This document shows positions 27,791-37,005 of a stretch of DNA of 64,000 nucleotides, one piece after another (position 1 is the first letter of the stretch; each line of letters begins with the position of its first letter). The notes under the pieces were generated by a model. The model made no database searches. It had not been told where the DNA came from and saw nothing but the letters and a program-made list of their open reading frames with translations. This DNA comes from an uncultured Granulosicoccaceae bacterium (GTDB lineage Bacteria > Pseudomonadota > Gammaproteobacteria > Granulosicoccales > Granulosicoccaceae), in contig CALISD010000007.1 of NCBI GenBank assembly GCA_938041955.1, forward strand, positions 91,841 to 155,840, read 5' to 3'. The position numbers were made by a program, and so were the translations under genes.

Positions 27791-28778
27791 AACTATATTA
27801 ATAACAGGTGTCGCCGGTTTTCTTGGTTCGAATCTGGCGTTACGTCTTTTATCAGAAGGCCATAAGGTTGTAGGTGTAGATAACCTCTCGATGGGTCACT
27901 TGTCTAATCTCAAAGAAGCGATGTTAGACCCGGGCTTTGAATTTGTAGAGGGTGATGTCACTGACGAGAACATGTTCCGCACTTTGTCGGATGACATTGA
28001 AGTGCTTGTACATCTCGCCGCTTTTAAGATTCCGCGCTATGGAAAAGCCATTGATACGCTGAAAATCAATCTTCACGGCACAGAAAATACGCTGGATTTC
28101 GGTAAAGACAGAAATATTAAATGCGTACTGGCATCAACTTCAGATGTGTACGGTAAAAATCCGGCTGTACCATTTTCAGAAGAGCACACAGACAGTGTGA
28201 TTGGCGGTTCAAAGGTGACTCGCTGGAGTTATGCGGTATCTAAGCTGTTTGACGAGCACTTGGCTCTTGCCTATCAGGATTCGTATGGGTTTCCAGTCAC
28301 GCTACTGCGATTCTTCGGATCGTATGGTCCTCATCAGGCGCTGTCCTGGTGGGGTGGACCACCACCAGTATTTATTGAGGCGGTGCTGAACGACAAAGTC
28401 ATTCCGATTCATGGTGATGGCATGCAAACACGAAGCTTCACTTATGTTTCGGATACGGTCGACGGTATTTACCAGGCAATTTTTCGCGATGAGGCGAACG
28501 GTGAGATTTTGAATATAGGTTCGAAAGAAGAGGTCACCATTCTCGAGCTTGCGAAGCGCATTAAAGCTGCCAGTGGTACTCCTGGAGAGCTCAAGTATGA
28601 ACTAGTGCCTTATGCATCGTTTAGTAAGAACAAGTATGAAGATGTTATGCGTCGGGTGCCAGATACTACGTTGTGTGAAAAGATACTTGGTGTCTCGGCA
28701 AAGGTCTCTCTAGACGAGGGTATTCGTCGAACCATTGAATGGCAGAAGCTGGCAGTTCGAGAGCGCGGCTTCGGTTAG
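27780..28778 (+). CDS. NAD-dependent nucleotide-sugar epimerase/dehydratase
   Basis: This 332-residue extended short-chain dehydrogenase has the NAD motif GVAGFLGSNLA at the N-terminus and the catalytic YAVSK tetrad segment near residue 150. An S/T-rich active-site strand (VLASTSDVYGKN) precedes it. Such enzymes epimerise or dehydrate UDP- or dTDP-sugars. The exact sugar cannot be told. It starts with GTG at 27780 inside the glycosyltransferase gene, so the two are translationally coupled. Confidence 0.87.
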   Translation: MSRKTILITGVAGFLGSNLALRLLSEGHKVVGVDNLSMGHLSNLKEAMLDPGFEFVEGDVTDENMFRTLSDDIEVLVHLAAFKIPRYGKAIDTLKINLHGTENTLDFGKDRNIKCVLASTSDVYGKNPAVPFSEEHTDSVIGGSKVTRWSYAVSKLFDEHLALAYQDSYGFPVTLLRFFGSYGPHQALSWWGGPPPVFIEAVLNDKVIPIHGDGMQTRSFTYVSDTVDGIYQAIFRDEANGEILNIGSKEEVTILELAKRIKAASGTPGELKYELVPYASFSKNKYEDVMRRVPDTTLCEKILGVSAKVSLDEGIRRTIEWQKLAVRERGFG

Positions 28779-28823
28779 ATCCGCAAGTTATGTAGTTCCA
28801 ATTTGCCAGGCAGAGACAGTCAG

Positions 28824-30125
28824 ATGCGTGTAGGAATAATCGGTGGTGGTTTAATGGGCATGGCGTTAGCACGACGTTATGCATCGGACGGGCATGAGGT
28901 CACAGTGGTGGAGTATGCCAATCAACCGGGTGGTTTGGCAACATGGTCTGACTTTGGGGGCTTTACCTGGGATCGCTTCTATCACGTAATTTTACCTTCT
29001 GATCAACAGCTGATCGGCTTTCTTAACGATGTGGGAATCGCCGATGAGCTTGAATGGAACAGAACTTACACCGGTTTCTATGTCGACGAAAAATTGCATT
29101 CTATTAGTAGCAATGTTGAGTTTTTAAAGTTTCCACTGTTGTCGTTTTTCTCCAAAATACGGCTTGGGTTCACCATGCTGTATGCGTCGCGCATCAATAG
29201 CTGGAAGCCGCTCGAAAAAATCACTTGTGAGGAGTGGCTTAGAAAAGTTTCCGGCAATGAAAACGTCGAAAAGCTTTGGAAGCCCTTGTTGCTTGCGAAG
29301 CTTGGGCCGAGTTATTCCAGGGTGTCAGCCGTGTTTATTTGGTCCTATATCAAGCGTATGTTTTCAGCGCGTGATAAATCAGCCAGTGCTGAGCACCTGG
29401 GACATGTGCGTGGCGGTTACAAAAGTATCTTTAAAGAGATTGAGCAACAGATAAAGCAATCTGGTGGTGATGTATTGCTCAACGAAACCGTAATGCGTGT
29501 TTCAGCCAATGATGATGGTGTGTCTGTTCACACTCCACAGAAGTCGTATTTGTTTGATCAGGTGGTGTGTACAAGCCCCACCAACGTGCTTGAAAATATC
29601 GTTGATAAAAACCTGCTGTCAGTTGGGCACAGCACCGGTAGTGTGGAATACCTTGGAGTGGTGTGTGTGGTATTAGTGACGAAAAGGCCGATTACCCGGT
29701 TTTACGTTGTTAATATTGCGGATGAGACAATTCCGTTTACTGGAGTAATCGGGATGAGCAACGTCATAAATACAAAAAATACCGCGGGTAATCACCTCAC
29801 CTATCTCCCTCGGTATTTGTTGTCCACCGACCCTGAAATCGAAAAGCCTGATAGTCATTTTCGAGAGACCTTTCTAGAGGGAGTTAAAAGAATGTTCCCC
29901 GACTTTAACGATTCCGATATTCTCAGCGTGCACGTACATCGCGCTGTCAAGGTGCAACCTCTGCAGGTACTGGATTATTCATCTATGGTGCCGTCGGTTG
30001 AGACCAATGACCCGCGCCTACACGTGCTTAACACCAGCCAATTTGTGAATGCCACGTTGAACAATAATGAAGTGATTGGTGCGGTGAACAGATTTTATAA
30101 CGATGTGGCATCGGCAAATGCATAG
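28824..30125 (+). CDS. FAD-dependent amine-oxidase/protoporphyrinogen-oxidase-like oxidoreductase
   Basis: This flavoprotein of about 433 residues has an N-terminal Rossmann motif (MRVGIIGGGLMGMALARRY), a glutamate for the ribose (VVEYANQPGG) and a C-terminal FAD-contacting end (NNEVIGAVNRFYND). It resembles protoporphyrinogen-oxidase-like and UDP-galactopyranose-mutase-like proteins often found in surface-polysaccharide loci. It probably modifies a sugar or lipid intermediate. The frame opens with TTG at 28803, but the Rossmann strand argues for the ATG at 28824. Confidence 0.8.
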   Translation: MRVGIIGGGLMGMALARRYASDGHEVTVVEYANQPGGLATWSDFGGFTWDRFYHVILPSDQQLIGFLNDVGIADELEWNRTYTGFYVDEKLHSISSNVEFLKFPLLSFFSKIRLGFTMLYASRINSWKPLEKITCEEWLRKVSGNENVEKLWKPLLLAKLGPSYSRVSAVFIWSYIKRMFSARDKSASAEHLGHVRGGYKSIFKEIEQQIKQSGGDVLLNETVMRVSANDDGVSVHTPQKSYLFDQVVCTSPTNVLENIVDKNLLSVGHSTGSVEYLGVVCVVLVTKRPITRFYVVNIADETIPFTGVIGMSNVINTKNTAGNHLTYLPRYLLSTDPEIEKPDSHFRETFLEGVKRMFPDFNDSDILSVHVHRAVKVQPLQVLDYSSMVPSVETNDPRLHVLNTSQFVNATLNNNEVIGAVNRFYNDVASANA

Positions 30126-30129
30126 CGCC

Positions 30130-31236
30130 ATGCATATAGTGTCTGTGGTTGGGGCGCGGCCGCAGTTCGTTAAGTTGGCACCAATCTCACGCGCATTTAA
30201 AAAACATAATTTTGTTCGCCACACCATTGTTCATACAGGCCAACACTACGATGACAATATGTCTTCGGTGTTTTTTGAAGAGCTTGAGATTCCTCGACCA
30301 GATGTTAATCTTGAGATTGGTTCAACCAGTCATGCGGTGCAAACGGGAAGAATGCTGGAGCAGCTTGAAAGCTGGTTTCTTTTGAATACACCGGATGCGG
30401 TGGTGGTATATGGCGATACTAATTCAACATTGGCGGCCTGCCTTGCTGCAGCCAAAATACATATACCTGTGGTGCATATTGAAGCCGGTTTGCGTAGCTT
30501 CAACCGAAGCATGCCAGAGGAAGTTAATCGGGTCGCGACCGATCACTGCAGTGATCGCTTGTATGTTCCGACGCCTGCAGGAATAGTTAACTTGAAAGCG
30601 GAAAATCTTGCCTCTCGCGCCGTATTTTGTGGTGATGTTATGCGTGATGCGGTTGAGCACAGCATCCGCTTAGCGGAATCAAGTTTGCCTTTTTTGTCGA
30701 AGTCTGAAGATGAGTATGGTTTGCTAACACTCCATCGGCCTTCGAATACTGAGGTTGACGTATTGTTGCCATTGTTAAAAAACCTGGATGAACTTGCACA
30801 GAACAGCATGCCGTTAATTTTCCCGGTGCATCCCAGAACCCGTAAAATTTTAAACGCAGAAAAATCATATCTGTCAGAAGCTATTAAGTTGGTAGAGCCG
30901 CTAGCATATCTTGAAATGTTGATGACGGTTAAAAACGCGAAAGTAGTGTTGACCGATTCAGGTGGCTTGCAAAAAGAGGCGGCCTTTCTTGGTACGCAAT
31001 GTATTACTTTGCGAGAAGAGACCGAGTGGACTGAGACCATTGATCTGGGCATAAATCGATTGGTGGGTACTGAGCGAGAAAAAATTGGTGAAGCTATGGT
31101 CGAATTGGCTTGCATGGAATTTTCTGTTCAGTCCGGGACCATGGCAGAAATAGACAAGATATTCGGCCCGGGTGATGCAGCAGTAAAAATCACTGATGAT
31201 CTCATCGCGTTTGTAGCGCAACGGCAGGACAATTAA
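30130..31236 (+). CDS. wecB: UDP-N-acetylglucosamine 2-epimerase
   Basis: This enzyme of about 368 residues converts UDP-GlcNAc to UDP-ManNAc. The family motifs are all present: VGARPQFVKLAP at the N-terminus, HTGQHYDDNM, GDTNSTLA, HIEAGLRSFNRSMPEEVNR, LTLHRPSN and TDSGGLQKEA. The frame opens earlier (30103), but the conserved domain begins at MHIVSVVG, so 30130 is the likely start, 4 bp after the previous stop. It indicates that the cluster makes or modifies a ManNAc-derived glycan. Confidence 0.92.
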   Translation: MHIVSVVGARPQFVKLAPISRAFKKHNFVRHTIVHTGQHYDDNMSSVFFEELEIPRPDVNLEIGSTSHAVQTGRMLEQLESWFLLNTPDAVVVYGDTNSTLAACLAAAKIHIPVVHIEAGLRSFNRSMPEEVNRVATDHCSDRLYVPTPAGIVNLKAENLASRAVFCGDVMRDAVEHSIRLAESSLPFLSKSEDEYGLLTLHRPSNTEVDVLLPLLKNLDELAQNSMPLIFPVHPRTRKILNAEKSYLSEAIKLVEPLAYLEMLMTVKNAKVVLTDSGGLQKEAAFLGTQCITLREETEWTETIDLGINRLVGTEREKIGEAMVELACMEFSVQSGTMAEIDKIFGPGDAAVKITDDLIAFVAQRQDN

Positions 31237-31238
31237 AG

Positions 31239-32228
31239 ATGAACAACAAACCTGTTATGAGTCTCTCGCTGGATCTGGACAATCAGTGGACTTACATGAA
31301 AACTCACGGAGATCCGAACTGGGAGTCATTGCCCAGTTACCTTGACGTGGCAGTGCCCAGAATTCTTAAGTTTCTGGAAGAGCGGAATATAAAAATCACT
31401 TTTTTTGTTGTTGGTCAGGATGCTGTGCTTGAAAAGAATCGCGATGCGCTGGGGCAATTGCATGCTGCCGGTCATGAGATAGCGAATCACAGTTTTCATC
31501 ATGAGCCGTGGTTGCATCTGTATTCACGTGAAAAGTTGGAAGACGAGCTTGCACGTGCTGAAGAGGCTATCGAAGCTGCTACCGGTGTGAGAGTGAAAGG
31601 GTTTCGTGGACCGGGGTTTAGCCTTTCTACTTCAACATTGAATGTGCTGCAGCAGCGTGGTTATGAATATGATGCGACGTCGTTCCCGAATCTCTTGAAT
31701 CCACTGGCAAGGGCCTATTTTTTCCATAAAAGCCAACTCAGTGATGAGGAGAAACAACAGCGTAAGGCATTGTTTGGTACTTTTTCGGATGCCAAACGTC
31801 CAGTCAAACCGTATCGCTGGTCGCTTGAACGGGGCGAATTGCTGGAGCTGCCAGTGACCACAATGCCATTGTTCAAGGTGCCGGTGCATTTTAGTTATCT
31901 GGTTTATCTTGCCAGCTACAGTGAGATCGCTGCCAATCTGTACACAAATATGACTGCATCAATGTGCAAGCTCACAGGAACTGAACCTTCGCTACTGCTG
32001 CATCCACTTGACTTTCTGGGTATGGAAGATAAAACCGGTTTGGAGTTTTTTCCTGCTATGAGTATGCCGGTGGAAAAAAAGCTTGAGCTGATGGACGGGT
32101 TCTTTATACGTCTTGGAAAAACATTTCAGCCAGTGCCAATGGGTGAACATATATCCTTGATTAAAGATCGTCAGAATTTAAAGCTATATCCTGCGAAGTT
32201 TGCACATGATAAAGCGGCTACCGCATAG
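31239..32228 (+). CDS. Polysaccharide deacetylase (NodB-like) family protein
   Basis: This 329-residue carbohydrate esterase 4-like enzyme shows the metal and catalytic Asp region SLSLDLDNQW and the His pair in HEIANHSFHHEPW. FRGPGFSLS contains the next conserved arginine motif. These enzymes remove N- or O-acetyl groups from sugars. No signal peptide is seen, so it may act on a cytoplasmic lipid-linked or nucleotide-linked intermediate. It starts 2 bp after wecB, which suggests a route of 2-epimerisation and then deacetylation. Confidence 0.87.
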   Translation: MNNKPVMSLSLDLDNQWTYMKTHGDPNWESLPSYLDVAVPRILKFLEERNIKITFFVVGQDAVLEKNRDALGQLHAAGHEIANHSFHHEPWLHLYSREKLEDELARAEEAIEAATGVRVKGFRGPGFSLSTSTLNVLQQRGYEYDATSFPNLLNPLARAYFFHKSQLSDEEKQQRKALFGTFSDAKRPVKPYRWSLERGELLELPVTTMPLFKVPVHFSYLVYLASYSEIAANLYTNMTASMCKLTGTEPSLLLHPLDFLGMEDKTGLEFFPAMSMPVEKKLELMDGFFIRLGKTFQPVPMGEHISLIKDRQNLKLYPAKFAHDKAATA

Positions 32229-32241
32229 GGGCACATCACTT

Positions 32242-33267
32242 GTGAATTACAGTTGGAGATCAACAGTGTTGGTAGTGCTTGGTATGGCACTGGCGTTAGT
32301 ATGTGCAGATCTTACTTTGGGTGCTTTTTACAACGTACCTGCCAAGCGACAGGTACGTGACGGTCTACAGGATCTACAACGTATTCCAAATGTACTTGTG
32401 GTGAGTTCAAGTCACGGTCGATCGTTCCATGTACTTGGCGACACGCTAAGAAAGCGGACTGATGATCAGGCGGACCTCATTGCTGTGGCACTGGAGGCGG
32501 GAAAAATCGATGCGATGGAGTGGGTGTTACATAACCGGTTAAAGCCGATGATACTCGACGAAAATGGATACGTCCGCGAGCCATTGACGCATATGATATT
32601 TGGCATCACTTGGTGGGATACGTGCCGGGAAGAACAACCAACCCAAACTGCGCACAATGTAGTGACACACGGTTGGACTGCATCCGACTACATGGAGAAT
32701 TTTTCTATCGAAGGAGCGAATGAGCTGAATCGCAATTATGTGCGAAATTTGTGGCGACATACTTTTTCTGCCTCAGCTTTGGTAAGAACACGATTTGCTA
32801 TCAGTGAGAATTTCAGTCGCTTTACCAATTTCTTAAGAGTGATGCTGTTGGGTGGACTGCCAGATGACGAGTATCAACAGACGCTTGATCGCTGGCACGA
32901 TGACATTGATAGTGGTCATGAGTGTTATTTGTCTGATATAGACATGGCAGCTTTGGACCGTTTTACCGAGTTTACCAGGCAGCACAAGTTGGATTTCACT
33001 GTTGTGCTGTTTCCGCTCAAACCGGATACCATTACTGAGGTGGGTTTAAGAGACACGATTACGCCTTTCGCTAAGGCTTTGAAAGCGTATGGTGAATCAA
33101 ATTCTGTTCGCGTAGTCGATATGACACTGGGCATTCTTGACGATAGTGAGTTCATGCTTGATCTTGATCACGTTACCCCGTCGGGTAATATCAAGTGGTC
33201 TGAGTACGCTTTAGACAATGAACTACAGTTTCTACTCGGGGTTAACTCGACGGAGGCTGCTCAGTGA
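32242..33267 (+). CDS. Membrane-anchored SGNH-like (DltD/AlgX-type) acyl-transfer protein
   Basis: This protein of about 341 residues has one N-terminal transmembrane segment (about residues 8-30) and a periplasmic domain. An SGNH-like nucleophile region, VVSSSHGRSF, lies at about residues 53-62. A C-terminal DLDHVTPSGN segment could supply the Asp/His of the triad. It is unrelated at first sight to named families. Its place directly before an MBOAT gene, overlapping it by 4 bp, matches DltD or AlgJ/AlgX-type proteins that complete acyl transfer outside the membrane. The open frame reaches back to 32200 inside the deacetylase gene; I prefer the GTG at 32242. Confidence 0.65.
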   Translation: MNYSWRSTVLVVLGMALALVCADLTLGAFYNVPAKRQVRDGLQDLQRIPNVLVVSSSHGRSFHVLGDTLRKRTDDQADLIAVALEAGKIDAMEWVLHNRLKPMILDENGYVREPLTHMIFGITWWDTCREEQPTQTAHNVVTHGWTASDYMENFSIEGANELNRNYVRNLWRHTFSASALVRTRFAISENFSRFTNFLRVMLLGGLPDDEYQQTLDRWHDDIDSGHECYLSDIDMAALDRFTEFTRQHKLDFTVVLFPLKPDTITEVGLRDTITPFAKALKAYGESNSVRVVDMTLGILDDSEFMLDLDHVTPSGNIKWSEYALDNELQFLLGVNSTEAAQ

Positions 33268-34715
33268 GTTTTACTAATGTAGAGTTTCTGTTTTTTCTTC
33301 CCGTGGTGTTTCTTCTTTATTGGGGTGGTCCACGCCATAGGATCTATCAAAATTCAATTTTGCTCGTGGCGAGCTACCTGTTCTTTGGCTCGTGGCATTG
33401 GCAACTGCTACTGCTAATTATTGCCGGTACCTGGATGGACTATTACATCAGTCGCCAGTTCGGCAAGCCGGGTGGCGATGAGAATCACCGAAAACGTCTG
33501 CTGATTGTCAGTTTACTGTTTAGTCTGGGTAGTCTCTGTTTTTTTAAATACGCCGGCTTTTTTGCTACGGCCGCGAATGATGCGCTTCAGTTGATTGGCA
33601 TTGAGAATGGTCTGCCGGTTCTGAAGTTGATTCTGCCGCTTGGTATTTCATATTGGACGTTGCAGCGGGTGGGCTACATGCTTGACACCTATTGGCGTCG
33701 CATCGAGCCTGCAAATTCACTATTGGATTTTTCACTATTTGTTTGTTTTTTCGGCCAGGTGGCCGCTGGTCCTATTTCCCGTGCGTCAGAGTTACTTCCG
33801 CAGTTGCAGAAGGCCAGGCGCATAGAGCCACACTGGATAGCGACCGGGGCTTTCGCGTTTCTGTTGGGCTATGTACTCAAGGCGTTTGTCGGAGAAATGC
33901 TTGGTGAGAGTCTGGTATCACGGGCCTTTTCATCGCCTGAGATCTACACGTCATTGTCGTTATGGCTCGGCGTCATTGGATTTGCCGGTCAGGTCTTTGC
34001 GGACTTTGCAGGCTATAGTTTGATGGCGATAGGCACCGCCCGTCTGTTTGCGATTGAGCTGCCGATGAACTTTAACGTGCCTTTCCTTAGTCGCAGTTTG
34101 CCGGAGCTGTGGCGTCGCTGGCACATCACATTAAATCGCTGGTTGTTTGAATATATTTTTACGCCGCTCACCACCAGCAAAGGATGGTTCCGAAATCGCC
34201 TTGATCTCGGTATGTTGATTGTATTTGCTGCATCAGGGCTCTGGCACGGCGCTGCGTGGACCTATGTTTGTTGGGGTCTGTTGCATGCGTTTGGAATGAT
34301 TGTGCAGCGAAACTGGGATATGCTTTACCGGAGTTGGTGTCGTCGTAGTCGAGTGTTTGTCACTATTCGAAAATCTTTACCGTATTCAATGGTGAGTTGG
34401 TTTTTAACAATTCTATTTTTCGTTCTGACGTTAGTGCCATTTCGTGCTGCAGATATTGATACGGCGGTCGGCTATTATAGAGGTTTGGTGGATTCTCCCG
34501 GTTCGGCCGAACTGGCTATTAGCCCTTTAGTGCTGCTTGCGTTTCTGTTTATCGTCGGCATGCACCTGATTGAGCTCAAGCCACTGAATAAAATCAAGAC
34601 GTTGTTTTATGCAACACCGCCTTTGATACGCGGTGTCGCGTACGGGTTAGCGGTTGCCATTCTGGTGTTAGTCGTACCATTTTCAAAGGGTACGTTTATT
34701 TATCAGCAGTTTTAA
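33264..34715 (+). CDS. MBOAT family O-acyltransferase (AlgI/DltB-like)
   Basis: This 483-residue polytopic membrane protein belongs to the MBOAT family. The hallmark region reads PELWRRWHITLNRWLFEY and then GLWHGAAWTYVCWGLLHAFG, whose final His is the catalytic residue of the family. AlgI and DltB pass an acyl group across the membrane from a cytoplasmic donor to an external acceptor. The GTG start overlaps the SGNH-like gene's stop, and an acyl carrier protein gene follows after 23 bp, as expected if the donor is a carrier-bound acyl group. Confidence 0.93.
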   Translation: MSFTNVEFLFFLPVVFLLYWGGPRHRIYQNSILLVASYLFFGSWHWQLLLLIIAGTWMDYYISRQFGKPGGDENHRKRLLIVSLLFSLGSLCFFKYAGFFATAANDALQLIGIENGLPVLKLILPLGISYWTLQRVGYMLDTYWRRIEPANSLLDFSLFVCFFGQVAAGPISRASELLPQLQKARRIEPHWIATGAFAFLLGYVLKAFVGEMLGESLVSRAFSSPEIYTSLSLWLGVIGFAGQVFADFAGYSLMAIGTARLFAIELPMNFNVPFLSRSLPELWRRWHITLNRWLFEYIFTPLTTSKGWFRNRLDLGMLIVFAASGLWHGAAWTYVCWGLLHAFGMIVQRNWDMLYRSWCRRSRVFVTIRKSLPYSMVSWFLTILFFVLTLVPFRAADIDTAVGYYRGLVDSPGSAELAISPLVLLAFLFIVGMHLIELKPLNKIKTLFYATPPLIRGVAYGLAVAILVLVVPFSKGTFIYQQF

Positions 34716-34738
34716 TCGATCAATTTATTGGACGTATC

Positions 34739-35014
34739 ATGAGTGAAGAACAAAAGCTAAGGCAGCTGATCATCGATTGGCTTGACGATAACTATCACTT
34801 TGGTGACGCCGAAAGTCTTATTGACGGTGACGAAGAGCGATCATTTCTACAATCTGGAATATTAGACAGTCTGGGTTTCGTTTCTCTGGTGTTGTTTCTT
34901 GAGAATAGTTGCTCAGTATCTGTCGATCGTTCAAGCTTAAGTCCGGAGAACTTCGATAGCCTGGGGAAAATCCTGCGGTTCATTATTCCGCTGCCTAACT
35001 ACAAGCTGGGTTGA
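34739..35014 (+). CDS. Acyl carrier protein (DltC-like)
   Basis: This 91-residue carrier protein has the phosphopantetheine attachment site at Ser44 in the motif GILDSLGFVSLV. It is acidic in the N-terminal two thirds and predicted helical. It is not the fatty-acid AcpP, which carries the DSLDTVE motif. It sits between the MBOAT gene and an ATP-dependent acyl ligase, so it probably carries a specific acyl group for surface decoration. A phosphopantetheinyl transferase that could activate it lies at 42816. Confidence 0.88.
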   Translation: MSEEQKLRQLIIDWLDDNYHFGDAESLIDGDEERSFLQSGILDSLGFVSLVLFLENSCSVSVDRSSLSPENFDSLGKILRFIIPLPNYKLG

Positions 35015-35039
35015 GGCTGCTCGGGACCAATAAAAAACA

Positions 35040-36992
35040 GTGATCGATATGAAGCGTGAGTTGTCCGAGCTAGCTAAATTTACCCGAGCGCTAGAGGTAA
35101 AGAATACTGCTTCGTTCGCTGGGTATACCGATCTGCATCGATGGTGTTGTGAGCACCCTCAGGTATTTTGGCCGGCATTGCTGAGTTATACGGGAATACC
35201 GATCCATGGAGCGCTAACGCCTGCACTTGTGGGTACTGATTTCATCGATCGGGAATTCTTCCCTAATATCAAATTAAATTATACCCGATGCCTGCTGGAT
35301 AGCTCATTAGATGTATCGTTGCAACGTTCGGCCGTAACTGTTGTTTCAGAGGTTGGGCAGATCGAGTCTGTGAGCAGGGCAGAACTGCGTTCTTTAACAC
35401 TCTCGGTGGCTTCGTCCCTTAGAGCGCTGGGCGTTGTCTCTGGTGATCGGGTTGTAGCGATTGCAAGAAACTCTATCGAGAGCATTGTTGCCTGTCTTGC
35501 CTGCGCGGCACTGGGTGCAACATGGTCATCGGTGTCACCTGAGATCGGTGCGGCATCAATCGTGGAACGATTCGGTCAATTGAAACCCAAAGTACTATTC
35601 ACTAATACTGAATATAGTTTGAATGGCGCCGTTCGTAACATCGATGATACCGTATCGGAGCTTCTTATGAGTGTTCGATCCATTGAGCAGGTGGTGATGT
35701 TGTCAACCCGGGATTCATTGCCTGAATCTAATATAGAGATACTGCGATGGAAAGATGTGCTTAGCGAGACATCCCTAACTCTTGATGAGTTGGAGGATTA
35801 CCCTTTTAATCATCCGCTATTTGTTATGTTTTCGTCCGGTACTACCGGTGTACCAAAGTGCATTGTGCACGGCGCCGGTGGCACCTTGCTCGAGCATTTG
35901 AAAGAGCATCGATTACACGGTGATTTGGGTAAGAAAGATACTTTGCTTTTTCAAACATCCACCGGTTGGATGATGTGGAATTGGCAGCTCAGTGCTTTGG
36001 CAAGCGGTACGCACATTGTGCTTTATGATGGTAGTGTTTCCTATCCTGAAAAAACGAACTTACTTAAGGTAATCGCTGAACATGAAGTTAGTGTTTTTGG
36101 TACCAGTCCGGCCTATGTTCAGTTTTTAATTGAGTCTGGTGTGACGCCAAAAAATCTATATGAGTTCCCCCGCTTACGTGCAATTCAAAGCACGGGTTCT
36201 GTTTTGAGTGAGACGCACTTTGAGTGGATTGTGGAATCATTTAAAGATATGCCGGTTCAGTCGGTGTCTGGCGGTACTGATATGATTGGATGTCTTGTTC
36301 TGGGCCATCCCGAGTTACCAGTTCAGCCCGGTGATAGTCAGTGTATTTCTCTCGGTATAGATGTTCGGGTGAAGGCCGATGACTCAGGTGCACATGAAAT
36401 AGCCCGTTCAGGCACTGGGGAATTGGTGGTGGTAAAGCCGTTTCCATCGCAACCTGTCTTTCTGTGGAATGATCCGGAGAACGTGAAGCTTAGGAGCGGC
36501 TACTTTGATAAAAATCCCGGTGTATGGACCCACGGCGATCAGATAAGGATCTCCAAAAATGGGTCGCCGCGAATATTAGGTCGATCGGATGGAACACTTA
36601 ATATTCGTGGGGTACGAATTGGGCCGGCAGAAATACTCACCATTGTGAATCAAGTAGAGGGTGTTCGTGAGTCGATGGCGATAGAACAGGTTTCACCACG
36701 TGAACCAGGTGGTTCACGATTGGTCTTGTTACTGGTTATGCATTCAGATGAATCACTTGAACGGTCATTTGTATTGGCGCTAAAAAAGCGGCTGGCGTCA
36801 GAGGCCAGTCGTTTACATGTTCCGGCGGTGGTAGCAAAAGTACCTGCTTTGCCCCGAACCCATAATGGTAAATTGTCAGAAAAAGCAGCCAGGGATGCGG
36901 TTAATCGGGTAGAGGTGGTTAATCTTGCCGCTCTTTCAAACCCGGAGGTGCTCCTTGAAATTCAACTCCAGGTACCGGAAGCGCCGAACTAA
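35040..36992 (+). CDS. Acetoacetyl-CoA-synthetase-like adenylate-forming ligase
   Basis: This 650-residue ANL-superfamily enzyme is closest in layout to acetoacetate-CoA ligase. The AMP-binding loop is MFSSGTTGVPKCIVHG, the hinge region reads GRSDGTLNIRGVRIGPAEI, and the C-terminal catalytic lysine is in RTHNGKLSEKAAR. It activates a short acid as an acyl-adenylate and passes it to CoA, or possibly to the carrier protein encoded 25 bp upstream. Ordinary ketone-body use is the alternative reading. Context favours loading of the acyl carrier protein. The start is a GTG at 35040 or the ATG at 35049. The next gene is convergent, 13 bp away. Confidence 0.85.
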   Translation: MIDMKRELSELAKFTRALEVKNTASFAGYTDLHRWCCEHPQVFWPALLSYTGIPIHGALTPALVGTDFIDREFFPNIKLNYTRCLLDSSLDVSLQRSAVTVVSEVGQIESVSRAELRSLTLSVASSLRALGVVSGDRVVAIARNSIESIVACLACAALGATWSSVSPEIGAASIVERFGQLKPKVLFTNTEYSLNGAVRNIDDTVSELLMSVRSIEQVVMLSTRDSLPESNIEILRWKDVLSETSLTLDELEDYPFNHPLFVMFSSGTTGVPKCIVHGAGGTLLEHLKEHRLHGDLGKKDTLLFQTSTGWMMWNWQLSALASGTHIVLYDGSVSYPEKTNLLKVIAEHEVSVFGTSPAYVQFLIESGVTPKNLYEFPRLRAIQSTGSVLSETHFEWIVESFKDMPVQSVSGGTDMIGCLVLGHPELPVQPGDSQCISLGIDVRVKADDSGAHEIARSGTGELVVVKPFPSQPVFLWNDPENVKLRSGYFDKNPGVWTHGDQIRISKNGSPRILGRSDGTLNIRGVRIGPAEILTIVNQVEGVRESMAIEQVSPREPGGSRLVLLLVMHSDESLERSFVLALKKRLASEASRLHVPAVVAKVPALPRTHNGKLSEKAARDAVNRVEVVNLAALSNPEVLLEIQLQVPEAPN

Positions 36993-37005
36993 TCAGAACA
37001 GGGGC

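Noticed and set aside
35040..36992. Ligase as part of ketone-body or polyhydroxybutyrate metabolism
   Set aside because: Possible on homology alone, but no thiolase, 3-hydroxybutyrate dehydrogenase or pha gene is near, while a carrier protein and MBOAT gene are directly upstream.
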